64,000 bases of DNA from Lutjanus erythropterus (taxonomy: Eukaryota > Chordata > Actinopteri > Lutjaniformes > Lutjanidae). Each line of letters opens with the position of its first letter. Within the stretch, counting starts at the first letter, position 1. Shown here piece after piece: positions 14,585 through 25,021 of this stretch. The notes under the pieces are model-generated. The model saw nothing but the letters and a program-made list of their open reading frames with translations, was not told the origin of the DNA and searched no databases. Made by a program: the position numbers and the translations under genes. The stretch spans positions 10,227,465-10,291,464 of the forward strand of contig CM034607.1 in assembly GCA_020091685.1 (NCBI GenBank), given 5' to 3'.

Positions 14585-15265
14585 GATGGGTGCAACACTT
14601 CATCCGCCTCTCTTTTTACCCTGATGCCCCCATCACTCTGGACCAGGGTAAATCTGGGGTCATAAGACCACATGACCTTTTTCCATTGCTCCAGAGTCTA
14701 ATCTTTATGCTCTCTCGCAAATTGAAGCCTTTTTTTTCCAGATTAGTATCACTTATAAGCGGTTTTCTTAAGGCTACACAGCTGTTTAGTCCTCTTCACA
14801 TTGTGCTTGTGGAAATGCTCTTACATTCACCATTAAATATAACCGTGACTTCTACTGTTGTTGCACTGTTGTTTTTACGATTTGATTTCAAATATTTCAG
14901 TGATCTCCGATTATGATCATTAAAGATTTTTTTCTGACCCCATTTCTTCCTCAAAGATGATGTTTTGGACAGTTCTTAACCCAGTTTTAGTAGTTTCATC
15001 AGTCTCTCAGTTGTTTTCTTTGCTTGACGCAGGCAAATAATTTGACTCTTCTGAAACAGAGTAACATCTTTTCCACGACCACAGGATATGTCTTCTGACA
15101 TGGTTGTTAAAGAACTGAGAAACTCCTCACTGCATCAGTTAGCAATAACTTGTTGCCATCTGAAACATTAATCACTGCAGTAATTATTCAGTGGAAGGCT
15201 CTTAACTATTTGCTTAGTTAAATCCAGGTGGTGATTTTTTTTTCTCGACCAGACAGCGTAGTTGC
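14585..15265 (-). pseudogene. Decayed Tc1/mariner-like transposase fragment
   Basis: Read on the minus strand, the segment begins with a transposase-like start at 15101 (MSEDISCGRGKDV) and continues into DNA-binding and catalytic-region text that I recognise from teleost Tc1-like elements. For example, the plus strand at 14658-14693 (ggtcataagaccacatgacc) is the antisense of a typical KVMWSDESRF-type region. It has internal deletions and stops. The distal part is missing beyond about 14,585, so it is a dead, truncated copy. Confidence 0.7.
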
Positions 15266-16497
15266 ACAATGGTAAATCTGACATGATTGGGAACATTACA
15301 TTAGAGCAAGAAAAACAGCTGTAAAAATGTAAACAATATGACCTTTCGAAAAAAAACCTTGGAGTTGTTGCAGAGGATTACCGATGTCTCAGCATCGAGG
15401 GGAAAGTGGAAGTGAAGATAATCCGCTCTGCAGCAAGGCGAAATTTAACTGACGTAATTGGGAAGAGGGCCTATTATTACAAACTTTGAAAATGGGTGTA
15501 GTGCGGTGGGGAGAAGAACTTCAAAAACTAGTGAATGTAACTCTATCCTAAGTATGAAAACAACATATCTTATATCTGCACCCGCAACAAGATGAAAACC
15601 TGACTCAGGAAAACCCTGCTGTGTGATGTTGTCACACCTTGCCTTGCCTCACGGATCCCCTTGGGTCCCAGGCAGGTTATATAACTGGTCCTGTCCTCTG
15701 CTGTTTCGTCCCGTCTCACCCTGTTCCACATCCCGTCCTTTCCTGTCCTGTCTGTTTGCATTTTCTTTTTGTTGGCTCCTTCTCCCCGACTCTCTCTGTC
15801 TTCCGTCTCTCCAACAACCCAACAGTATGTTGCATCATCTAGTCTAAGGTGGGGGTTGGTAAGGATGCCGACGCTCCATATGGCCTAGTAAGAGTTAAAA
15901 GACCTGACAGGTATGTTGGAGTGTCTCTCCTCTAATTAACGCACTCCTGCCTCCTGTCTTTCTCCTCCCCTCCCCCCTTTTTCTCCCTCTTCGTTACCCC
16001 CCCTTCTCTCTTTTTTTTTCCAGTTGTTCATTCCTAAACAATCGAACACATTAATTCCTCCAAGGACCCTGACAGCATGGCAGGAGTTCACTGTATGACA
16101 GCCAATCAAATGTTAATCGCTGTCTCCAAGGAACGCCGCTCTCCCCAGCCCGCCATTTCCTCTCTCAGTCCTTTTATTAAACCATTCTTTTCTTCTCCTC
16201 CAAGGATGCGCTTTCAGACACTCTTTGTTCGCCTATATTAACGCCGTGCATCACAGTGGGCACAGATGCGGCGGCCCTCTTCTGACAGGTTGAGTGGTTT
16301 TTGACAGTCAAGGACGGTGCCAGCATGTATTCACAACTTCTTAACTGCACCAAAGCTGTGTTAGTGCTTTTAATCCACCATAACAAGGTGGTATTTAATT
16401 CTAACATGCAGTTTAGTTTGAGAGTTTTTTTTTTGTAAGATGCTCATTTAGATTTTGTTTATATTGTGTACGTAGTTGTGCCAGACTTTCATTATTC
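15266..16497. other. Gene-free stretch with two candidate regulatory blocks
   Basis: No coding exon was recognised. Block 15,360-15,490 has GGATTA at 15375-15380 and TAATCC at 15419-15424, an inverted pair of K50-homeodomain-type sites. Block 16,020-16,150 has cattcct, TGACAG at 16096-16101 and CCAATCAA at 16102-16109. A long pyrimidine-rich run lies at 15,950-16,020. Confidence 0.45.
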
Positions 16498-17802
16498 CAC
16501 TGTAAAACAAAATCATGAGGAATTTTTTTAAATCAATTAATCTTTTCTCGTTACCTTAATGTAAATATACGAGTTGTATTTTTGCGAGTTAATTAAATTT
16601 AAACTTTCTAGTATTTATTTCCAGAACACTTACAAACATGACATCTTCTACTTTGAAGTTTTTTGACTTTGAATGATGAGTTGAGTTAATGTACTGTACA
16701 GAGTTCAACTCATTAAATTAAGTTTTTACAGAAACATGATCAGTATACTATGAAACATCCCAGAATGCATTGTTTAAGGGCTAAAAACTCTGCTGAGAAC
16801 CTTCTTTTTTTACAGGTTAAAGAAAACATGAGATGAAAACCTGGTGTGTGTCTCTATTGCACTTTAAAGGGACAGTTTCCCCTAAACCAAAAATAGATAT
16901 TTCACCCCCAGCCTTAAGTGTTATTTATTCATCTAGAGTTTTTTGCAGATATCAACTGTAGAGATGTCTGTCTTCTCTTCATTAAAATGAGACTAAATGG
17001 AACTTGGCTCATGGTGCTCAAAGCATCAAAAAAAAAAAAAAAAAAACACAGTCGAATGATTCAAAACTAGTGTCTCTTTCTCATGACTGTGTTACTCAAG
17101 ATGATTCACAGACCTCGTTGTGAGCAGTTTCATGTTGGAGGTTCTGGTAGATTCTGCTGCAGAGAGAAAGTAGTTCCTACATGAAACTGCTCAGGACAAG
17201 ATTATCGTGGATTATTTTGAGTAACCAGGTCATGATTTCTGGGAAGAGACATTGCTGTTGAGTTTTTCAAATGTAGGGCAGAAATATCTACAGCTGACAT
17301 CTAAGAAACTCTGCAGCTCACACCAAAACAGTATACAGTAAATGGATAATTAGCACTATAAGCCATAGGAAAAATATTTATTTTTGATGTTGGGGTGGAC
17401 TGTCCCTTTAAGATAAGTCACGGTTTCTTGTTTTCACAATAATGAAAACACCGCGAGCCATGATGAAGGTTAGTTTTGAAGTCAGTCTCTCCCCTTACAC
17501 TTAAAATGTAATAAATCCACTGAGAGCAGTTTCACATTTTGTCCTTGTGCCATTGTTGGAACAAAGCAGCTTCAACAGGAGTAGCTGCAGCTGTAAGTTA
17601 TTTGTTTGAAATTTAGAACTGACTTTTCAACTTAATATCTTAAGCTTATTGAACATGTTTGCTCAGGCACAATGAATTAATATCAAGTTTAATTGTTTTT
17701 AATCATTAATATGACCTCAAGTTGTCTTTTCAAACTTAGTCAACTTAAATTCTTGAGGCAGCCCAGACACTAACTTTTTTAAGTCAAAATGTTTTTACAG
17801 TG
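16498..17802. mobile_element. CACTGTAAAA-type element split by a nested MITE
   Basis: The ends are inverted: cactgtaaaac at 16498 and ttttacagtg ending at 17802. The text next to the left end (aatcttttctcgttacct, taatgtaaatatacgagtt) matches the element at 35,754-36,110, and so does the right end (aactttttt, aagt). About 540 bp in the middle are a separate TTAA-flanked insertion. No open frame of note; the class is unknown and no clear target duplication was seen. Confidence 0.65.
16868..17407. mobile_element. TTAA-flanked (piggyBac-type) MITE, nested
   Basis: TTAA lies at 16864-16867 and 17408-17411. The terminal inverted repeats are agggacagt at the left and actgtccct at the right. The internal text (catgaaactgctcagg, gagacattgctgttgag) recurs at 46,874-47,188. 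TTAA duplications are diagnostic of the piggyBac mode of insertion. It has no coding capacity. Confidence 0.8.
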
Positions 17803-20746
17803 TATGGTGTTGTTTTTTTTCCACCAGAGATTATCTGTATATCAAATACTGGTTTAATATGTTTGAATGCATCAGTTCTCACACAGCACAAGACTTTTCC
17901 CATGAAAGACTAAGCAAACACAGAGGGTCCAGAGAGCAAATGATGTTTGTGAACAGCTTCAGATGAGGAAAACATAGATTTCTATTTGAAAGAGTGACAT
18001 ATCATTTTATTACATGTGTTTTACCTGCAATGAACTGTACATCTGGCCATTTTGTCCTTTGAGTTGTGTCAGAGAAGCAGTCCCCTAAGGTCAAACTGGA
18101 TCAAAAGGAGAGATGATTCAGCCTTCACAGCGTCACGACAGCAAAGTGAAATATCACAGACCATGGGAGCTGTTGTTTGGGTTTATTCTCTGTATCACTT
18201 TCGCTTTGTATCACTTTCGCTTTGCTTTTCTTCGTATGTTTCTCTTTCTTTTTCTTCCTCAGTGTAGCACTGAAAAGAAACCAAAGTCTGGATGGATGGA
18301 TGGATGGATGGATGGATGGATGGATGGATGGATGGATGGAAATGCAGACTGTCTGTCTGGCAACGCCATGTCTACCACTCCCCTGAGTGCAGTGTAGGCT
18401 AAATTGACTACACAGCAGCAGAGGAGCTATGCTATGATAATGATATGATAATTGGGAATAAAATGGGGTTGAAACTGAACATCCGCCTGGACGCATAATC
18501 ACTGAGGAGTCTCAGGCTGTTTGATCTGATGTATGCTAATTCGAGACATGTGAAGCATGGTAATTTGATAGCATTTCATATTCAGCGGGTCTGCCACCCA
18601 CCCCCATCCCGAACCCCACCCCAACCCAAGCATCTTAACCTTTCCTTTCTGCATACCTCAGCACTGTCAAGATGTCAGGACTATTGTTGTACGCTCAGGA
18701 TTGCACATAAAAACAAAGGCAATTAACTTATCATCCTCAGGAAAGAATGGAAAATGGAAATGTGAATAGATAATGAAAAAAAGCAAAAGCAGGATTTAAT
18801 TCATGGCCCAGCATTCACACTCTGCGCTACTTTGTTCATTTTGGAGCACTTTATTCTGACTGACTGAGGGTGTGTAAGAGACTATTGCATACATAGCGAT
18901 CCACAACCACAAAGAACAGGAGAAACGGGAAAGTTGTGTATTTTTTGCTGCTTTAATTGGTTTTTATGATTAATTTTAATGAGCAGCAAGCATTAATTGG
19001 GTTGAATTATTCAAAAATAACTTTTCTTACCCTCAACTCGAACTGCAAATGCATTCATTCTCTAGACATCTTTTTTTTTTTTCCTGAGACCTAGGAGTTG
19101 CTGACTATGATAAATTTCTTGTCCATGTTTTGCTCAGGTCTTACAAAAGCACTGTTCATAGAACAAATATGTTTTTTTGATAAGCTGAGCTGGGCCTTGA
19201 GTAACTCCAACCATTTACGCCATGCTGGCAAAGTGGGAATAGTTTCTTCGGTATGATGGTCTGATGGTTCACACAAACTGAAATAGGTGCTTGTCACCTG
19301 CAGCTCTTCATCAGCTCACTGAGGTTGTTTCAGCATGTGCATTCTTGACAAAACTATTTAAAACTGATCTCTGGATCCAGTAATGCCAAATATGATGATA
19401 TATAATGAAGCTCTGCCCGTTCTGTAACAAATACAGTGTATTGCATTTCTTGTATCTTTTTCACAACTTTTATTTTGAAACACCTGCCACAGAAAATGTT
19501 CAGCTTACACCAGCACAAACTCAGTAAATAAAATAAGGCTGATAACAAAAGGTATGTATTCTCATGTATGTACTGACTTATCTTGTATCGCAGCCTATGA
19601 TTCAGTGGGTGTTATCACTGTATAGTCTACATATGTTGCACATCAAACTTGATGTTGTACCCAAGTTTACTACATCCATGTCTCACAGTGGGGCTTGCAG
19701 TAAACTTATAGGATTGCTGAAATCTCACAGTCTGGAGGAGGCTTTACTCACAGCGTAAATGCAAGACATATCTGGCTGAAAACGTGCTGCTTGAACAATC
19801 TTTCACTAGCTTCCCGATGCAATGTTGCCAAGTTGTCTTTGGCCTTCGCATAAATGTACAATCTAGCCAGATAAATCTGCTGAAATCTGCTCTGTTGTCA
19901 CAAATATAATTGCAATGTTCTTGTTTCCTTTTGAGGGGGGAGGGGTGTGTCTGTGGCGTAGCTATGGGTGGCACCTACGCCTGAAATTTGTTTACCCACC
20001 ACAAAAAGTAATGTTGAACTGATGATGAGGCATCAAGCCAGTTTGTTTTTCGAAGACATGCTCTTTTGCAGCCATTAAAATCAAAGACCAACTGGTTACT
20101 ACCACTGTGTCTTGCTTGGACCTGTCTGGACACAGTACTGCATGATCAATTGCCTCTGTTTACATCTCCACACAGACTCACATACAATTGCACAAACAAC
20201 ACAAAGCCGCAGTGATTACACTCGTACGCAGTAAGTTATTAAGCCCTGGTTCAATTTTAAACCTGCTACTCTCCTGGGCCTACAGAGAAACACAGATTAA
20301 CTGGCTATAAACAGATGAGAAGGAAGACAGGCACCCTCACTATGAAAAACACTCAGACACCTCAAGAGGAGCCAAGTGAGGATGTAATCTTAAAATAGCC
20401 ATGCAGTGACATGGCGTGGCGGCAGAGTTTCTGCTGTGTCATCCTCCGCCGTTTGCCAAATAAGGGGAGAATAACTAGCGACTCATGAGGCTGCAAAAAG
20501 TCTATTACATAAAAGCTGCCCTGGGCAGGCCTGTACCACAGTCAAGACGGACGGGGCACTCTAACATTTTACTAGCTGGTCACAAGCAGCTGCTTTAAGG
20601 AGTTATACATGTGGTTGAATTGTGTCTTAATAAAAGCATGGAACGCTGTTTGGATCACTCGGAAAAACGTGATTTTAAATCCCAAAAACACTTCATTGAT
20701 GACTCTCCAGTGGGAAAAAGAGGCTTAGTCCCATTCAAAGATCTGG

Positions 20747-20750
<4 letters not shown>
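17803..20750. other. Gene-free stretch with a minisatellite and candidate regulatory blocks
   Basis: No coding exon was recognised. Bases 18,171-18,202 match 22,380-22,411 with one mismatch (see the element at 22,122). The block 18,900-19,030 is rich in TAAT/ATTA cores (tttaattgg, gattaattttaatgag, cattaattggg). The block 20,400-20,580 carries a perfect CArG box, CCAAATAAGG, at 20456-20465. Confidence 0.45.
18290..18340. repeat. (GGAT)n tetranucleotide array
   Basis: About 12-13 GGAT units without interruption. It generates spurious DGWM or HPSI repeat proteins in all frames. Confidence 0.95.
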
Positions 20751-20814
<64 letters not shown>

Positions 20815-20820
20815 GTGTGT
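20751..20820. repeat. (GT)n microsatellite
   Basis: About 35 GT units with a single GC interruption at 20809-20810. Confidence 0.95.
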
Positions 20821-21394
20821 ATTTGTGTGGCTGTGTTAAGCCCCTTATTAGGGGCTATTCCTGTCTGTGTCGACTGTAGCACACAGGTGCTTACATAAGC
20901 TTGAGCAGCTCTGAGTGACCAAAACATTGTGTGTGTTTGTGTGTGTATGAGTTTGTGTGCAGTCAGTCTGACCTCACACACTGACATTCAAACAGAGCAG
21001 AAGGCCAGATGACACTCACATTATGAACCCTCCTGCGTCATTTATACACTCCGCCTTCACTGCGCTCAATCTGTGCGGCTCTCTTTCACACACACATTAA
21101 CGCGCACATACGCACATGCTCATTAGGTGGAAATTATTGGTGAGGGCGTATACGCGCGTATATGTATAGGCAGACTCTGCAGATGGAGTGTGACTGGTGA
21201 ACATGGATTAATTAACACATATATCAGGCATGTGCACACAAGTCTATCAATCAGCATGCAAATGATCCCACCAACACTCTGGCAAGGGTGATGTGACACC
21301 CATATTCACGCTCACACACGCACCAAAAAACGAATCACCCAGAAATTATAGTCAATTGAAAGTCACTGCGGGTACCATTATGAACAGAAGAGTG

Positions 21395-21650
21395 TAAATG
21401 TGTGTGTGCATGTGTGTGTAGACGTGTATTGCTTGTGGGGACACAAATCTGATTACACACTCACATTAATCTTTAATTTCAGGTTGAAGACTTTGTTTAA
21501 TGTTAGGCTAAATTTAGGTTTAGGTTAGGGTAAGGCAAGTAGTAGTTATGGGTAGGACTAGGGTAAGTCTCCAGGCAATGAATGTTAGTCAATGAAATGT
21601 CCTCTGAAGTAATGGAAACACGACTGTGTGAGTGTCTGTGTGTGTATTGT
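21395..21650. repeat. Teleost ggttagggt/tgtgggg repeat with GT-rich ends
   Basis: GT-rich text brackets a core containing ttgcttgtggggacacaaat, then tttaggtttaggttagggta, then aatgaaatgtcctctga. I recognise this order from a repeat common in fish genomes. The telomere-like ttaggg words are part of that family and do not mark a telomere. Confidence 0.5.
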
Positions 21651-22121
21651 AGTATTTATCAAGCCTCATCTCCACCCCAGTGGCGACTCCCAGGCCTAAC
21701 TCTGTTAACCTCCATTACAGAGCAAAGTCCCCGCGGTGCTTTCTCGAAAAAGACTCATTGGAAATGTGATTTGGGCAAACACACAAACAAACAAACACAC
21801 ACTCACACAGATAGTGAAATCGTCCATAAACTCAATGTGTCCAGTCACTGGCTCCCAAAGTGAAATACAGCAGGTGGTCCATTATTTTTTAGGTGGCTGA
21901 GTTCAAAAGCGCCGTGGGAGTGTGAGGTTCACAGCAGAGGCAGCAGCAGAGCTGTGGACCCTCACATGTCTCGCTTTAATGTTGCCACATCAGATGCAAC
22001 CAGATGGCTGTGTGTGGTCTGTTTGTTGTGCATTTCTGTCTGGTTGTGGCATTCAAACCATCTTCTTTTTTCTCATCTGTGTTAGGGTCCGTATCTGGAT
22101 TGTTACATACTGGGTACAAGT

Positions 22122-22646
22122 CAGAGGTGCAGACTTGAGTCATATGACTTGGACCTGAGTTATAATCAAGTCACAAATTTGATGACTTTAGACCCCACTT
22201 GAAATAAAAAAAAAAAGATTTGCAATTCAACTTGAACTTTAATACCCATGACTCATGACTTCACTTGGATTTGACCCTTTGATTTCCCTATAGCCCAAAG
22301 ATTAAGATGTAAGTTATTTAAAAAGTGTTCCACAAGTCAATTTTACATTATAGGAATTCATTCTCAGCAAGTCAACGCTTGTTGTTTGGGTTTATTCTCT
22401 GCATCACTTTCTCTGGACTGGATGGATGGATGGATGATGGATGGACGAGCCAATTTGACATTATAGGTATTCGGTATTCTGCTTGTAAAATGGAACTACT
22501 TTTGATGAAGAGCACATGATGACTTGAAAATGAAAGTTTAGGAATTGGAACATGACTTGGGACTTGCCTGTTTTGACTAAGGACTTAAGCAGAAAAACTT
22601 GAGACTTACTTGTGACAGCAAAACAATGACTTGCTCCCACCTCTGG
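22122..22646. mobile_element. Non-autonomous hAT-like element, 525 bp, with an internal foreign segment
   Basis: The ends are cagaggtgcagacttgagt at the left and gacttgctcccacctctg at the right, which are inverted. An 8-bp target duplication with one mismatch flanks it: gtacaagt at 22114-22121 and gtacaaat at 22647-22654. The interior repeats gacttg/caagtc words. Between two near copies of attttacattatagg (22,338 and 22,452) lies a segment with a GGAT array that matches 18,171-18,202. Confidence 0.8.
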
Positions 22647-22674
22647 TACAAATTTGCACAAAAACATTTTTAGC

Positions 22675-22880
22675 TGTACTTTATATTTAGTGCTAATGCT
22701 AATGAGTAAATGGTAGCACGCTAACAAGCTAAACTAAGATGATAAACCTAGCAAACATTTCAGCTAGCACTGTCATTGTGAGCATGTTAGCATGCTGACA
22801 TTAACATTTAGCTCAAAGAACCACGGTGCCCGTATAGCATCACAGCTAACTGCTAGCATAACTGTATATTCCTAGTCCAG
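22675..22880. repeat. Dispersed repeat, gctagcat/ttagcatgct type
   Basis: The text agtgctaatgctaatgag, gagcatgttagcatgctgac and ctaactgctagcata belongs to a repeat common in teleosts. A related segment lies at 28,380-29,000. Its ends are undefined. Confidence 0.45.
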
Positions 22881-23484
22881 TGAAGTTTTATTTTACCTTT
22901 ACTTAATCAGGAAAGTCAAGTGAAGTGACGTGGGATCATGAGAGTTGTTTTCTTCACTTTTAAAATACCAACATAACTGATGAAAATCTATCTGACATGA
23001 CCCAGACAGAAATCATATTCATGGGTGAGTTAATGTTAAAGTTTTATTCACATTACATTTATTCATTTTTGCCGACTTCCTTCCTCAGTCTGATGTGTCC
23101 CATATTTTACTGGAAGTCATAGCAACTATCAAGTAGCTGGCAAAAGCTAGCAGGAAACACACCATTACCTTGGATAAATTATGAATTTCTGTGCGTTTGA
23201 AGATTGTTAGAAACATTAAGGATAATGTAAGTACACAACTCAGCAAATATAATAAATGTCTAATGTTCTAAGATAAATTAATGCAGAACTGTAGTTTTAA
23301 ATCTTGTTATTAATGTTTCTGGTGAGAATTGCAATGCACTTTATTAATAATATCGGTGTAATGTTAAGGAGGTGGTCTAGACTGCTTTTGGGTTTGCACT
23401 GCGTACTTGTATTTTTCTCCGTCACATCACAGTCTGATCATCTTGCAAGAATGTCGGTGTCTGACGAATGTTGAGTTACATCAG

Positions 23485-23730
23485 CTGTAGCCTGGAGGTG
23501 AAAGAGGGAGGCTTGAGACCAGAAAGTCAGCGGTTCAGCTCCCCAGGTGAGCAATGGGCTCTCTACAATCAAGGTGCCCTTGCCTTGTGTAAAACACTAA
23601 ACCTCCATCTGTGGTAGAAGCAGTAATAACTGTAATAGTGCAACAGAGCTGCTAATGTGAGCTGTGAATGTGAAGTAGTCTGTTGGAGAGCAGTGTGCAC
23701 GCTCATTATTTCTCTGTGACTCTGGAGAGC
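23485..23730 (+). repeat. tRNA-derived SINE (degenerate)
   Basis: A pol III A-box-like tagcctggaggt near 23,487 and a B-box-like ggttcagctcc near 23,532 stand at tRNA-like spacing. They are followed by aaggtgccctt and a tail with gagctgtgaatgtga. This order fits teleost tRNA-derived SINEs. Confidence 0.5.
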
Positions 23731-24869
23731 TGTCTGTCTTAACTTTAAAAACCTCCACAACAACAACACAGGAGTTCTGCTTGTTACAATTAGCACAACT
23801 CCCACTCTAATGCCAGTGCCAACATAGCTAGTGAGACTAATGCTAAAATGAGGTAAAGAGGGTTTGCTTTAATTAATAAAGATTAGCCTACTTTTCTCAA
23901 GACCAGAATGAAGCCGAGGCCGAGACACGCCACCAGAGTCAGAGTAGTTTCATTTTTACTTAATTATTCCGGGAACCTCTGACATACTTCCAACACGAGA
24001 TGACATTTTCCTAGAGCATGAATTCATGACATCATGGTCTAATCCGTCTTCATCCCGTCCTATTCCTGTCAGGTGCGGCAGAGGAGCGAGGGTGACCTCT
24101 GCTTCCAAATAAAGATGCACAAACCTTTGGCTGGTCTTTGCGCAGACGTCACAGTCGCACATGTTGTTTGTTCAGATTTTCTGTGAATCTCTGACTCATG
24201 TCAAAGCTATTTCCAGGTCTGTGCAGCTCTCAGAGAGACTCACAGTGTGATGACTCCTGTGATATTTTATTTGAGGATTTTGATACTTTGATGAGAAACA
24301 GAAGCCAACAGATCTGAGGTGTACACTGTAAAATCTAAAAAAGTTGGGTGTACTCAAACAAATTATGCAAACTCATTGCCTCAAGATTTTAAAGTAAAAA
24401 TAACTTTTTTATTTTGAGTCCACAGTACTTAGACTAACCTGTTTATTGTGAGTGCACAATACTTAAACTAATTTAATTGTGATTGCACTGAGTGTGCAAA
24501 ACTAATATCAACACTTTTCTATAAAGACACTGTACTCTTTGTTGATGGTACTGGCCAGATAATTACCTACATAAGGCAATACTGTTAACTGAAAAACCTT
24601 CATCCCCAACCCCTCACCCAGTTTCTCATCAGATCCACACCAATGTAGTCGCTGACTGTTTTTTCTTGTTTTGAACTTGAAATGGCAAGTTTGCCAAAAG
24701 GTGAGGAATTTTACATAAAGTGTTCAAAGTCCTGGGTTGTACATTTATATCCGTTAGTCATGTTGCAGCAGTTTGACCACATGTTGTTGGTGATATAATG
24801 GATAACCAGCAATCACAAAAAACCTGGCACTGAATTTCTACAAGGTGGCATGAAATTATTTACTCATCA

Positions 24870-25021
24870 GGGCCCCGATTTCCAGAGCCTTCTTAGCGCC
24901 ACATGTTGTAAGTTGTATCTTAAGGTCTCCCTTAAGCCCAACTCTGGGAAACAGCCCGGGAGACCTTAAAATACAACTTACGATGCACATAGTGCTACGA
25001 AGGCCCTGGGAAATGGGGCCC
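24870..25021. mobile_element. Palindromic MITE, about 152 bp
   Basis: The left arm starts gggccccgatttccagag and contains tgtaagttgtatcttaaggt then ctccc. The right arm is its imperfect reverse complement, with gggagaccttaaaatacaac and ending ctgggaaatggggccc. Both arms span about 65-70 bp around a short centre, so a transcript would fold into a long hairpin. There is no open frame. Confidence 0.7.

Noticed and set aside
18125..18502. Frames with repeated DGWM or HPSI units
   Set aside because: These are products of the GGAT array, not real repeat proteins.
21480..21560. Telomere-like ttaggg words
   Set aside because: They are irregular and part of a common interspersed fish repeat.
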